Source of the DNA: Micromonospora craterilacus
GTDB taxonomy: Bacteria; Actinomycetota; Actinomycetes; Mycobacteriales; Micromonosporaceae
DNA: 64,000 nt
Direction of reading: 5' to 3'
Assembly (NCBI RefSeq): GCF_003236315.1
Contig: NZ_POTY01000008.1
Coordinates: forward strand, 1 to 64,000
Position numbers and translations under genes: made by a program. Under the pieces are notes generated by a model. The model was not told where the DNA came from and ran no database searches. It was given only the letters and a program-made list of their open reading frames with translations. Of the stretch, positions 42,665 through 51,711 are shown piece by piece (position 1 is the stretch's first letter; the number at the start of each line of letters is the position of its first letter).

Positions 42665-45600
42665 GTGGTCATGCGTAGCAGCAGCCCCCTGCCGAGGATG
42701 AGCCGACGCGGACGCGTCACAATCGGTGTCCTGATCGGGGTGTTCGTCCTGTTCACCCTGCTCGGCTGGGGGGTGCAGGCCTGGACGGACTGGCTCTGGT
42801 TCTCCGAGGTCGACTACACCGAGGTGTTCCGCGGGGTGATCGTCACCCGGCTGCTGCTCTTCCTGGCCGCCGGTCTGGCGATGGGGGCGATCGTCGGCGG
42901 CAATCTATGGCTCGCCCAACGACTACGCCCCCGGCACCGGCCGCACTCGCCGGAGCAGGCCACTCTGGAGCGCTACCGGATGCTGCTCGGCCCCCGGCTC
43001 GGGCTGTGGATCACGGCGGCCGCCGCGATCGTCGGCCTCTTCGCCGGTCTGTCGGCGCAGAGCCGCTGGAACCAGTGGCTGCTCTTCCGTAACGGCGGAG
43101 ACTTCGGCATCGTCGACCCGGAGTTCGGCGTCGACGTCGGCTTCTACGTCTTCCAGTTGCCGTTCTGGCGGTTCCTGCTCGGGCTCGGCTTCACCGCGGT
43201 GGTGCTGGCGCTGATCGGCTCGCTGGCCGTGCACTACCTCTTCGGCGGGGTGCGCCTACAGGGCGTGGGTGACCGGATGAGCAACGCCGCCCGGGGCCAC
43301 CTGAGCACGCTGGTAGCGGTCTTCGTCCTGCTCAAGGCGGTCGCGTACGTGCTCGACCGGCGGTCGATGCTGCTGGAGTACAACGACGGCGTGGGTGTCT
43401 ACGGCGCCGGGTACGCGGACATCAACGCGCTGCTGCCGGCGAAGGAGATCCTGGCCTACATCTCCGTGGTGGTGGCGATCGCGATCATCGTGTTCTCCAA
43501 CGCCTGGATGCGGAACCTGGTCTGGCCGGGCATCTCGCTGGCGCTGCTCGGCGTGTCCGCGGTGGCGATCGGCGGCATCTACCCCTGGGCGGTGCAGACC
43601 TTCGAGGTCAAGCCCAGCGCCCGGGACAAGGAAGCGCGGTACATCGAGCGCAGCATCGAGGCCACCCGCGCGTCGTTCGGGCTGGACATCGCCCAGAATT
43701 CGGCGTATGCGGCCAACAACCTGACCCCGTCGGAGAGCCTGGCCACCGACACCTCCGTGGTACCGAACGCCCGACTGCTCGACCCGCAGCTGGTCAGCGA
43801 GACGTACACCCAGCTCCAGCAGGTCCGTGGCTTCTACGACTTCGGCCCGAAGCTCGACATCGACCGGTACACGGTCAACGGCAAGACCCAGGACTACGTG
43901 GTCGGCGTACGCGAGATCAACTACGGCGAGCTGACCGCCCAGCAGAGCAACTGGATCAACCGGCACACCGTCTACACCCACGGGTACGGGGTGGTGGCCG
44001 CCCCCGCCAACCAGGTGGTCTGCGGTGGTCAGCCGTTCTTCGTCTCCGGCTTCCTCGGTGAGCGGGCGCAGGAGTCCTGCTCCTCGCCCACCGACCAGAT
44101 CCCGGCGAGCCAGCCCCGGATCTACTACGGCGAGCGGATGCAGGACGGCGACTACGCCATCGTCGGCAAGCCCAACCCGGACGCCAACCCGGCGGAGTTC
44201 GACCGGCCGGCCGGTGAGAGCGGCGAGGGACAGTCGTACTACACCTACACCGGCGAGGGCGGCGTCGACATCGGGTCGTTCAGCCGGCGGCTGCTCTATG
44301 CGATCAAGGAGCAGGAGGCGAACTTCCTGCTCTCCGAGGCGGTCAACGAGAACTCCAAGCTGCTCTACGTACGTAACCCCCGCGACCGGGTCGAGAAGGT
44401 CGCGCCGTTCCTCACCCTGGACGGCGACCCGTACCCGGCGGTGGTGGACGGCCGGGTCCAGTGGATCGTGGACGGCTACACCACCGCCGCCACCTTCCCG
44501 TACGCCGAGCGGGTCAACCTCCAGCAGGAGACCACCGACGAGCTGACCGGCCGGGGCACGATCCAGCTGGCCCGGGAGAACGTCAACTACATCCGCAACT
44601 CGGTCAAGGCGACCGTCGACGCGTACGACGGCACGGTCACCCTCTACGAGTTCGACGACAACGACCCGGTGCTCAAGGCGTGGAACAAGGCGTTCGGCGG
44701 TGACCTGATCAAGCCGCGGGCCGAGATCCCGCCGTCGCTGGCCGACCACTTCCGCTACCCGGCCGACCTGTTCAAGGTGCAGCGCAACCTGCTGATCCGG
44801 TTCCACGTCACCAACCCCGGCGACTTCTACTCCGGTCAGGACTTCTGGCAGGTGCCGAACGTGCCGGACGCGCCGGACAGCGGGGTCAAGCAGCCGCCGT
44901 ACTACCTCTACACCCAGTTCCCCGGGCAGGAGGCGCCGCGCTTCCAGCTGACCAGCGCGGTCACCCCGAACGGCCGGCAGAACCTGGCCGCGCTGATCTC
45001 CGGGTCGTACGAGGACGGCAAGCCGACGTTGCAGGTGCTGGAGTTGCCCGACCAGACCCGGGTCTCCGGCCCGGTGCAGGTGCACCAGCAGATGACCAAC
45101 AACGCCAACATCCGGCAGCAGCTGAACCTGCTCTCCTCGAACCAGGCCCAGGTGCAGTACGGCAACCTGCTCTCGCTGCCGTTCAACAACGGGATGCTCT
45201 ACGTGGAGCCGGTCTACGTGAAGAGCAACCAGACGGACGCGTACCCGCTGCTGCAGAAGGTGCTGCTCTCCTACGGCGACGGTGGTTCCTTCGTGGTGCT
45301 GGCCGACAACCCGGCCGACGGCATCAAGCAGCTCGTCGAGCAGGGCAAGCGGGCGGCGGCCGGCAACCCACCGCCGACCGGAGGTGAGGAGCCGCCGGGC
45401 GACGGCGGGGAGCCGTCGGCCACGCCATCGGCCACCCCGTCGGCCACCCCGACGCCGGGCCAGGCACCGCCGCTCACCGGCGAGTTGGGGGCCGCTGCCG
45501 ACCGGGTCCAGGCCGCGATCAGCGAGGTGCGGGCCGCGCAGGCGTCCGGCGACTTCGAGCGGTACGGCCGTGCGTTGAAGGCGCTGGACGAGGCGCTGAC

Positions 45601-45676
45601 CGCGTTCCAGCAGGCTCAGCAGGCAGCCGGTGGGAACAACGCGCCGAACAACCCGGCGCCGTCACCAGGCGGCTGA
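42665..45676 (+). CDS. UPF0182 family membrane protein
   Basis: A 1,003-residue protein of the COG1615/UPF0182 family (Rv3193c). About seven membrane helices lie in the first 320 residues, then a large external domain with SYTYTGEGG-like and RVNLQQETTDELTGRGTIQLA stretches, and a C-terminal Pro/Ala/Thr-rich linker (TPSATPSATPTPG) before a final helix. GGAG stands six bases before the GTG at 42665; ATG 42671 is the alternative. Function unknown; conserved across actinobacteria. Confidence 0.92.
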   Translation: MVMRSSSPLPRMSRRGRVTIGVLIGVFVLFTLLGWGVQAWTDWLWFSEVDYTEVFRGVIVTRLLLFLAAGLAMGAIVGGNLWLAQRLRPRHRPHSPEQATLERYRMLLGPRLGLWITAAAAIVGLFAGLSAQSRWNQWLLFRNGGDFGIVDPEFGVDVGFYVFQLPFWRFLLGLGFTAVVLALIGSLAVHYLFGGVRLQGVGDRMSNAARGHLSTLVAVFVLLKAVAYVLDRRSMLLEYNDGVGVYGAGYADINALLPAKEILAYISVVVAIAIIVFSNAWMRNLVWPGISLALLGVSAVAIGGIYPWAVQTFEVKPSARDKEARYIERSIEATRASFGLDIAQNSAYAANNLTPSESLATDTSVVPNARLLDPQLVSETYTQLQQVRGFYDFGPKLDIDRYTVNGKTQDYVVGVREINYGELTAQQSNWINRHTVYTHGYGVVAAPANQVVCGGQPFFVSGFLGERAQESCSSPTDQIPASQPRIYYGERMQDGDYAIVGKPNPDANPAEFDRPAGESGEGQSYYTYTGEGGVDIGSFSRRLLYAIKEQEANFLLSEAVNENSKLLYVRNPRDRVEKVAPFLTLDGDPYPAVVDGRVQWIVDGYTTAATFPYAERVNLQQETTDELTGRGTIQLARENVNYIRNSVKATVDAYDGTVTLYEFDDNDPVLKAWNKAFGGDLIKPRAEIPPSLADHFRYPADLFKVQRNLLIRFHVTNPGDFYSGQDFWQVPNVPDAPDSGVKQPPYYLYTQFPGQEAPRFQLTSAVTPNGRQNLAALISGSYEDGKPTLQVLELPDQTRVSGPVQVHQQMTNNANIRQQLNLLSSNQAQVQYGNLLSLPFNNGMLYVEPVYVKSNQTDAYPLLQKVLLSYGDGGSFVVLADNPADGIKQLVEQGKRAAAGNPPPTGGEEPPGDGGEPSATPSATPSATPTPGQAPPLTGELGAAADRVQAAISEVRAAQASGDFERYGRALKALDEALTAFQQAQQAAGGNNAPNNPAPSPGG

Positions 45677-45685
45677 TGACCGACC

Positions 45686-45740
45686 GGTCAGGGCCCGCAG
45701 CCCGGCGATCCTCGATCGCCGCTGCGGGCCCTGACCGTTT
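45686..45740 (+). terminator. Strong terminator after UPF0182
   Basis: Perfect 16-bp stem (45686-45701 with 45721-45736); the 19-base loop itself folds (GGCGAT with ATCGCC), giving an almost continuous hairpin, followed by GTTT. Confidence 0.85.
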
Positions 45741-45848
45741 CTGGGCCGGGTTCTGGGTCGAGGCAGGTTTCGGGGCGCGACGGGCCAGGTTGTCCGGCCC
45801 CACCGGGCAGGGGGCGACGGCGCGGCATGGGGCGTTCCGTGGGTCGTT

Positions 45849-45878
45849 TTGCGGTGGCCCGGGTTGGTGCGCTACGGT
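45849..45878 (+). promoter_or_regulatory. Promoter of the initiator tRNA gene
   Basis: TTGCGG (45849-45854), an 18-base spacer and TACGGT (45873-45878), ending 12 bases before the mature tRNA. Confidence 0.65.
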
Positions 45879-45889
45879 GGTTCTAGCGA

Positions 45890-45963
45890 CGCGGGGTGGA
45901 GCAGCTCGGTAGCTCGCTGGGCTCATAACCCAGAGGTCGCAGGTTCAAATCCTGTCCCCGCTA
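45890..45963 (+). tRNA. Initiator tRNA-Met (CAT)
   Basis: A 74-base cloverleaf with anticodon CAT in the loop CTCATAA. Position 1 is C opposite T at 72, an unpaired end, and the anticodon stem has three G-C pairs next to the loop (GGG/CCC); both are the marks of bacterial initiator tRNA. The T-arm is GGTTCAAATCC. The CCA end is not encoded. It stands alone with its own promoter and terminator. Confidence 0.93.
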
Positions 45964-45973
45964 CTGCCAGACA

Positions 45974-46008
45974 GTGGCCCCGGATTCGTTCCGGGGCCAT
46001 TGCTCTTT
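45974..46008 (+). terminator. tRNA terminator
   Basis: A 9-bp stem (GTGGCCCCGG region 45975-45983 with 45991-45999) and 7-base loop followed by TCTTTT. Confidence 0.8.
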
Positions 46009-46160
46009 TCCGGCCCGGTGCACCGGCGCGGTGCACCGGCCGTTGCGAGGTCCGGCTCTGCCGGATCGGCGGACCGAGGGCTGCCGTGTGCCAGGGACCG
46101 TGCCGCTGACACGAATCCCGTTCCCCGGTTGCGGTTGCGCGTCTCGGCAAGGATGGGCCC

Positions 46161-46403
46161 ATGTCTTCCTTCGGCAAGTGGTGGGGGCGGCTCGGCACGC
46201 TCCTGGGCACAGTCGTGCTGTCGGTGTTCGTCCCGGTCGCCGCGTGGGCCTCGACCGGCACCGGGGAACTGGTCGTCGAGGCCGCCCGGCGGCGAGGGCG
46301 CGGCTTCGGGTTCTTCGGCTTCCTGAGCCTGCTCTGCTGCCTGGCCGTGGTGGCCGTGATCGTGGTGCTGGTGTTCCGGCTGACCCGCGGCCGTCGGCGT
46401 TAA
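46161..46403 (+). CDS. Small membrane protein with two hydrophobic segments
   Basis: An 80-residue protein: an N-terminal signal-like helix (TLLGTVVLSVFVPVAAWAS), a charged middle and a C-terminal helix (FFGFLSLLCCLAVVAVIVVLVF) ending RLTRGRRR. It may be a cleaved, single-pass or hairpin membrane protein. The stop lies inside a recurrent intergenic word. No family recognised. Confidence 0.55.
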   Translation: MSSFGKWWGRLGTLLGTVVLSVFVPVAAWASTGTGELVVEAARRRGRGFGFFGFLSLLCCLAVVAVIVVLVFRLTRGRRR

Positions 46404-46455
46404 GAAGGGGCCCGTGCTCTACCCCAGGCGTTAACAAGGGGCGCCCTTCCTTCGC
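46396..46455 (+). repeat. Paired GGCGTTAASAAGGGGC repeat words
   Basis: GGCGTTAAGAAGGGGC (46396-46411, containing the preceding stop) and GGCGTTAACAAGGGGC (46427-46442) differ by one base. The second is followed by GCCCTTCCTT, giving partial dyad symmetry. Such TTAAGAAGGGGC words recur in Micromonospora intergenic DNA as I recall. Confidence 0.6.
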
Positions 46456-46513
46456 GGTCGGCCGCGCTAGGTCCCCAGCGGGCGCAGGAACTTCGCGTGA
46501 TGTACTTGTGGCC

Positions 46514-47347
46514 GTGGAACTTCTGCACTCGGGCAAGGTGAGGGACGTCTACGCCGACGGCGACGACCTGTTCCTGGTCGCCTCGGACCGCATCTCCGTC
46601 TACGACGTGGTGCTGCCGACCCCGATCCCGGACAAGGGCAAGCTGCTCACCGCGCTGTCGCTGTGGTGGTTCGAGCAACTGGCCGACCTGGTGCCCAACC
46701 ACGTCATCTCGGCCACCGACGTGCCGGCGGAGTTCGCCGGCCGGGCGATCCGCTGTCGCCGGCTGGAGATGATCCCCGTCGAGTGCGTCGCCCGGGGCTT
46801 CCTCACCGGCGGCGGCCTGAAGGAGTACGAGAGCACCGGCGCCGTCTCCGGCGTGGAGCTGCCGCGGGGCCTGGGCGAGGCGTCCATCCTGCCCGAGCCG
46901 ATCTTCACCCCGTCGACCAAGGCGCCGATGGGGGAGCACGACGAGCCGATGACCTTCGTCGAGGTGGTCGACAAGGTCGGCGCGGAAACCGCCGAACGGC
47001 TCCGGCAGCTGACCATCGACGTGTACTGCCGCGGCGCCGAACTGGCCGCCGAGCGGGGCATCCTGGTCGCCGACACCAAGATCGAGCTGGGCTGGACGGC
47101 GGACGGCAACCTGGTCCTCGGCGACGAGCTGCTCACCCCGGACTCGTCCCGGTTCTGGCCGGCCGAGTCCTACCAGCCGGGCCGTGCGCAGTTCTCCTAC
47201 GACAAGCAGTACGTGCGGGACTGGGCGGCCGAGAGCGGCTGGGACAAGCAGAGCCCGGCGCCCGAGGTGCCCGCCGAGGTGGTCGACGCCACCCGCGCCC
47301 GCTACGTGGACGTCTACGAGAAGCTCACCGGCAACCGCTGGGAATGA
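46514..47347 (+). CDS. purC: Phosphoribosylaminoimidazole-succinocarboxamide synthase
   Basis: A 277-residue SAICAR synthetase joining CAIR and aspartate in purine synthesis. ELLHSGKVRDVYADGDD carries the ATP-binding Lys-Arg pair; PVECVARGFLTGGGLKEY, FTPSTKAPMGEHD and VADTKIELGW are signature segments. GTG 46514 follows TGTACT by seven bases (leaderless); GTG 46508 is the alternative. Longer frames upstream read through the tRNA and are not real. Confidence 0.95.
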   Translation: MELLHSGKVRDVYADGDDLFLVASDRISVYDVVLPTPIPDKGKLLTALSLWWFEQLADLVPNHVISATDVPAEFAGRAIRCRRLEMIPVECVARGFLTGGGLKEYESTGAVSGVELPRGLGEASILPEPIFTPSTKAPMGEHDEPMTFVEVVDKVGAETAERLRQLTIDVYCRGAELAAERGILVADTKIELGWTADGNLVLGDELLTPDSSRFWPAESYQPGRAQFSYDKQYVRDWAAESGWDKQSPAPEVPAEVVDATRARYVDVYEKLTGNRWE

Positions 47348-47361
47348 TCCCGCGCCGGGTC

Positions 47362-47832
47362 TCAGTCCTGGCGGTGGCGGCCGATGTGTTGCTGGGTGGG
47401 GACGGTCGCGGCGGTGATGCGTACCGTGGTGCCGGCCGGGCCGGTCTCGACGTCCATCGCGTCGGTCAGCTCGCGGGCCAGCCAGAGGCCCCAACCGCCG
47501 GCCGTGTCGGGGGCCGGGCGGCGGCGATCGTCGAGGCGCTGCACGCTGATGCCCTGACCGTGGTCGGAGACCTCGCATAGCACCTGTCCGGGCTCCTCCC
47601 ACAGGCGCAGCCAGCCCCGACCCCCGCCGTGCCGCACCGCGTTGGTGATCAGCTCGTTGATGGCGAGCACGAAGTCGTCCAGGCGCTCGTCGCGTAGCCC
47701 GGCGGCGCGCGCGCAGGAGGTGACCGAGTGGCGAAGCTCGGTCACCTGGGCCTGGTCGAAGGCGTCGGCGATCAGGAGGGCATGTTCGATGGGCACCACC
47801 GTACGCGGTGTGCAGGGTTCTCCGTTCGTCAT
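47362..47832 (-). CDS. Anti-sigma regulatory factor-type histidine kinase-like ATPase
   Basis: A 156-residue HATPase_c protein of the RsbW/SpoIIAB-like actinobacterial group. N box NELITNAVRHGG, G1 VSDHGQGI and G2 TAGGWGLWLAREL are present; there is no sensor or phosphoacceptor domain. Such proteins phosphorylate anti-sigma antagonists or bind sigma factors. No sigma or antagonist gene is adjacent. Monocistronic and divergent from the sensor kinase. Confidence 0.8.
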   Translation of the reverse strand: MTNGEPCTPRTVVPIEHALLIADAFDQAQVTELRHSVTSCARAAGLRDERLDDFVLAINELITNAVRHGGGRGWLRLWEEPGQVLCEVSDHGQGISVQRLDDRRRPAPDTAGGWGLWLARELTDAMDVETGPAGTTVRITAATVPTQQHIGRHRQD

Positions 47833-47940
47833 GGGCCCGTCCCGACAGGAGATCGCAGAGGTTTACGCGGCATTTACCACCGTACGGCAGGGTTCATTGG
47901 AGCGCATTGGCTGAGGGGCGCTCGCGCGGGCTGTGGCATC

Positions 47941-49074
47941 GTGACGCACGTGCCCGCGCCCGGTGGTTTCGAGGTCCCGCTCTGGCGGGCCGTCGCGGTG
48001 TACCGGGTGGCCTCCCTGGCGTACGTGGTCGTGGTGGTGGTCCGCGACGCGGACCGGTACGCCCACCCGCTCGTCGCCGGTGCCCTGGTGCTGGTGATGG
48101 CGGCCTGGACCGCCGTCACCGCGGTCGGCTACGCCGCCCCGGCCCGGCGCGGCTGGCCGCTGCTCCTGGCCGATCTCGGGGTGGTCGTGGCGATCCTGCT
48201 GGTCACCCCGTGGGTGATGGGCCGGGCCGCGCTCGCCGCCGGGCTGCCGACCCTGACGGTGGCCTGGTTGGGCGGCCCGGTGCTGGCCTGGGCGGTGTCC
48301 GGCGGGCGGCGGCGCGGCGCGGTCGCCGCGCTGGTGCTCGGCGCGACCGATCTGGCGACCCGGGGCATGGCCACCCCCACCGCCATCAACGGCGCAATTC
48401 TCATGCTGCTCGCCGGGGTGGTGGTCGGACACGTGGCGCGGCTGTCGGTGACCGCCGGGGAACGGTTGCAGCGGGCCGTGGAACTGGAGGCCGCCACCCG
48501 GGAACGGGAGCGGCTGGCCCGCGACATCCACGACTCGGTGCTCCAGGTGCTCGCGCTGGTGCAGCGGCGCGGCGTGCGGCTCGACGGCGAGGCGGGCGAG
48601 CTGGCCCGGCTGGCCGGCGAGCAGGAGGCGGCGCTGCGGGCGCTGATCTCCGGCACCGGTCCGCTGCCCGCCGGCCCCACCGACGCGCCGGTGGACCTGC
48701 GGGCGCTGCTCGGCCGGTACGCCTCGGCCACCGTCTCGCTGTCCGCCCCGGCCAGCCCGGTGCCGCTGGCCCCGACGGTGGCCCGCGAGCTGGCCGCCGC
48801 CGTCGGGGCGGCACTGGACAACGCGGCCCGGCACGGCGGCGGACGCGCCTGGGTGCTGGTCGAGGACGAGGGCGCGACGGTCACCGTGTCGATCCGGGAC
48901 GAGGGTCCGGGCTTCGCGCCGGACCGGCTCGCCGAAGCCGTCGCCCAGGGCCGGCTGGGCGTGGCCCAGGCGATCCGGGGTCGGGTGGCCGACCTCGGCG
49001 GGACCGCTCGGATCGGCTCCGCCCCCGGTGCCGGCACCGAGGTCGAACTCACCGTGCCGAGGAGGGAACCGTGA
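47941..49074 (+). CDS. MacS-type sensor histidine kinase
   Basis: A 377-residue kinase. Five to six N-terminal membrane helices (about residues 15-165) form a MacS-like sensor, followed by the HisKA_3 site RERLARDIHDSVLQ with His197, the N box ALDNAARHGGG and G box DEGPGFAPDRL. It phosphorylates the following LuxR-type regulator; the stop and the next start overlap (GTGA). Signal unknown; MacRS of Streptomyces controls surface proteins. Confidence 0.88.
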   Translation: MTHVPAPGGFEVPLWRAVAVYRVASLAYVVVVVVRDADRYAHPLVAGALVLVMAAWTAVTAVGYAAPARRGWPLLLADLGVVVAILLVTPWVMGRAALAAGLPTLTVAWLGGPVLAWAVSGGRRRGAVAALVLGATDLATRGMATPTAINGAILMLLAGVVVGHVARLSVTAGERLQRAVELEAATRERERLARDIHDSVLQVLALVQRRGVRLDGEAGELARLAGEQEAALRALISGTGPLPAGPTDAPVDLRALLGRYASATVSLSAPASPVPLAPTVARELAAAVGAALDNAARHGGGRAWVLVEDEGATVTVSIRDEGPGFAPDRLAEAVAQGRLGVAQAIRGRVADLGGTARIGSAPGAGTEVELTVPRREP

Positions 49075-49733
49075 GCGGCGTACGCGTGATGGTCGTCGAC
49101 GACCACCCGATGTGGCGGGAAGGGGTGGCCCGCGACCTCGCCGAGGCCGGTCATCAGGTGGTGGCCAGCTGCGGCGAGGGGCGCCAGGCGATCCGGGTGG
49201 TCGCCGCGGCGCGTCCCGACGTGGTGGTGCTCGACCTGCAACTGCCGGACATCTCCGGGGTGGAGGTGATCCGTGGGCTGCGCGCGGCCCGGCCCGAGGT
49301 ACGGGTGCTCATGCTCTCCGCCAGCGGCGAGCAGCAGGGTGTGCTGGACGCGGTGAAGGCGGGCGCCACAGGCTACCTGCTCAAGTCCGCCGCGCTGGCG
49401 GAGTTCCTGGACGCGGTACGCCGCGCCGCCGCCGGGGAGCCGGTTTTCACGCCCGGACTGGCCGGGCTGGTGCTCGGCGAGTACCGCCGGCTGGCCGCCG
49501 CCCGGGAACAGGCGCCGGCCGGCACCGAGGACGCGGCACCCCGGCTCACCGAACGGGAGACCGAGGTGCTGCGACTGGTGGCCAAGGGGATGTCCTACCG
49601 ACAGATCGCCGAACGGCTCGGGCTGTCCCACCGGACGGTGCAGAACCACGTGCAGAACACGCTCGGCAAGCTCCAGCTGCACAACCGCGTCGAACTCACC
49701 CGGTACGCGATCGAACGCGGCCTCGACGGTTGA
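49071..49733 (+). CDS. LuxR-type response regulator (MacR-like)
   Basis: A 220-residue NarL-family regulator. Acidic pair Asp10-Asp11, phosphoacceptor Asp55 in VVLDLQLPD, Lys in YLLKSA, and a LuxR helix-turn-helix in the last 65 residues (LTERETEVLRLVAKGMSYRQIAERLGLS). GTG 49071 overlaps the kinase stop and follows GGAGGG. The pair forms a two-gene operon. Confidence 0.92.
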   Translation: MSGVRVMVVDDHPMWREGVARDLAEAGHQVVASCGEGRQAIRVVAAARPDVVVLDLQLPDISGVEVIRGLRAARPEVRVLMLSASGEQQGVLDAVKAGATGYLLKSAALAEFLDAVRRAAAGEPVFTPGLAGLVLGEYRRLAAAREQAPAGTEDAAPRLTERETEVLRLVAKGMSYRQIAERLGLSHRTVQNHVQNTLGKLQLHNRVELTRYAIERGLDG

Positions 49734-49748
49734 GCTTCGGCGGTTGAG

Positions 49749-50321
49749 TTAGACCGAGTGCGGCGGGCGGGTTTCGTGCACGGCCAGTTCCTCGGCGCTG
49801 GCCCCGCCGCCGGCGGCACCCGCGTCGTACGCGATCGAATCGGTCTCCTGGTCGGTGTGCGTCCCCTCGTCCGGCTCGACCAGCCGGCCCACCGTGGCGT
49901 CCGCGACGCTGCCCAGCCGGTCGTGGTCGTAGAGCGAGACCGGAGAGTGCGGGTCGGAGGTGGGGCCCGGATCGATCACGTCGGCGTCGAACTGCGCCTG
50001 CGCCGCCTGCTCCCGGCTGTCCGCCTCGGCCGCGATGTCCGGGTCGACCGGCCCGGCCAGCGGGTCGTCGACCGGAAGTTCGAACTGCTCCCGGCCGAGC
50101 TTGTAGTCCACCGACTCGCCGTCGAGCTGCTCATCGGCGGTGGTACCGAACTCGTCGACGGCCACCGGCGTACGGTCGCCGGGCAGCTGGGCGGGGGCCG
50201 GGCCGTCCGCCTCCCGACCGGTCAGCACGTCGTCCCCGGCCGTCGAGTCGTCGTCGGCGGTGTCGGGCAGGCCGTCGGCCTCGGGATCGGACACCGGGCT
50301 CGGGTACTCGTCCTCGCGCAT
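49749..50321 (-). CDS. DUF5709 acidic protein
   Basis: A 190-residue, strongly acidic protein of low complexity (EADGLPDTADDDSTAGDD, EFGTTADEQLDGESVDYKLGREQ, SPVSLYDHDRLGSVADATVGRL), matching DUF5709. No membrane segment or catalytic motif. ATG is six bases after TAGTGG on the minus strand. Probably an intrinsically disordered stress-associated protein; the role is inferred from composition only. Confidence 0.75.
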   Translation of the reverse strand: MREDEYPSPVSDPEADGLPDTADDDSTAGDDVLTGREADGPAPAQLPGDRTPVAVDEFGTTADEQLDGESVDYKLGREQFELPVDDPLAGPVDPDIAAEADSREQAAQAQFDADVIDPGPTSDPHSPVSLYDHDRLGSVADATVGRLVEPDEGTHTDQETDSIAYDAGAAGGGASAEELAVHETRPPHSV

Positions 50322-50508
50322 GACAGACCACTACCCGCTGCCCTCCCGCCATAACCGGTGCCGCCCGCCCCGATCGTGACGCCGGGAACAGGTGGGGCTG
50401 CTCCGCCACCCCGGTGAGCGGCCGACTGCCAGGTTTCGGCTCCTGGGGCCCTGGTTAATGGGACGCTCTGACCGGAGGACCACCGAATCAACCGCATGGA
50501 GGTGACCC

Positions 50509-51711
50509 ATGCGCGTCGGCCTCGTCTGCGCCCACGCCGCTGCGCCGCCGTCCGACGACGGTACCGTCGTCGGCACCTACCAGCACATCGCGCGAGTGGC
50601 CGCCGAGCTGGCCGGGCGAGGTCACGACGTCCGGGTGTACGCCCGCCGGGACGACCCGGAGGCGGCCGACAGCACCGACGTCGACGGCTACCGGGTGGAG
50701 CGGGCAACCGTCGGTCCGGTCGCGCCGATACCCACCGCCGAGCTGGTGCCGTACGTGGCCGAGTTCGGCCAGTGGCTGGCCGACCGGTGGGCGGGCGACT
50801 GGACGCCGGAGGTCGTGCACGGTCACTACTGGGTCGGCGGGCTGGCCGCCGCGCACGCCGTCCGGGAGACCGACATCCCGGTGGTGCAGACGTTCCACTC
50901 GATCGGCATGGAGCAGCTGCGTCACCTCGGCCCGCAGTACGACGGGCCCGGCACCCGCATCCCGCTGGAACGGGCGTTGACCAGGGCGGTGGACATGGCG
51001 GTCGCCCAGTGCAACGACGAGGTGGACGAGCTGACCCGGATGGGCCTGCAACGCAGCTCGGTCGCGATGGTCCCGACCGGCGTGGACACCGAGCGGTTCC
51101 ATCCCGACGGCGAGGCCGCCCCGCGCGACCGGCGGCCCCGGATCCTCTCCGTCGGTGGGCTCTCCCGTGGCCATGGCCAGGACGACCTGATCCGCGCGAT
51201 GCGCCTGGTCGGCGACGCGGAGCTGGTGATCGCCGGAGGGCCGCCGGCCGAGCGGCTGGCCAACCACGCCGAGGCCCGCCGGCTACGCGAGCTGGCCGAG
51301 CGCATCGGAGTGGGCGAACAGGTGCACCTGGTGGGCGCGGTGCCGCACGACCAGATGGCCACCTGGTACCGCTCGGCCGACGTGGTCGCCTGCACACCGC
51401 ACTACTCCTCGGCGGGCCGGGTGTCGCTGGAGGCGATGGCCTGCGGTGTCCCGGTGGTCGGCTACGCCATGGGCGGTATCGCCGACGCGGTGGTCGACGA
51501 GGTCACCGGCAAGCTGGTGCCACCGGGCGACGTACGCACCCTCGGGATGACGCTGCGTCGACTGCTCACCGACAACGCGGGCCGCTTCGCGTACGGGCAC
51601 GCCGCGGTGGACCGGGTCCGGTGCAGCTACACCTGGGAACGGACCGCGGGTGCCCTGGAGCGGCTCTACGAGCGGGTGGTCGGTCGGCGTAAGCCGGTCG
51701 AGGCAGCCTGA
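50509..51711 (+). CDS. GT4-family glycosyltransferase
   Basis: A 400-residue GT-B glycosyltransferase. MRVGLVCAHA opens the acceptor domain, VVHGHYWVGGLAA and VQTFHSIG are typical, and ILSVGGLSRGHGQDDLIRAM with SSAGRVSLEAMACGVPVVGYAMGGIADAV forms the donor site; Glu in SLEAMACG is the expected EX7E residue. RBS GGAGGTG lies six bases before the ATG. Substrate unknown; could add sugars to lipid, wall or metabolite. Confidence 0.88.
   Translation: MRVGLVCAHAAAPPSDDGTVVGTYQHIARVAAELAGRGHDVRVYARRDDPEAADSTDVDGYRVERATVGPVAPIPTAELVPYVAEFGQWLADRWAGDWTPEVVHGHYWVGGLAAAHAVRETDIPVVQTFHSIGMEQLRHLGPQYDGPGTRIPLERALTRAVDMAVAQCNDEVDELTRMGLQRSSVAMVPTGVDTERFHPDGEAAPRDRRPRILSVGGLSRGHGQDDLIRAMRLVGDAELVIAGGPPAERLANHAEARRLRELAERIGVGEQVHLVGAVPHDQMATWYRSADVVACTPHYSSAGRVSLEAMACGVPVVGYAMGGIADAVVDEVTGKLVPPGDVRTLGMTLRRLLTDNAGRFAYGHAAVDRVRCSYTWERTAGALERLYERVVGRRKPVEAA

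Noticed and set aside
43256..45085. 609-codon minus-strand frame opposite the UPF0182 gene
   Set aside because: Antisense shadow of a well-supported conserved membrane protein gene.
45974..46513. Upstream extension of purC
   Set aside because: It would read through the region after the tRNA terminator and another small gene; purC proteins begin near GTG 46514.
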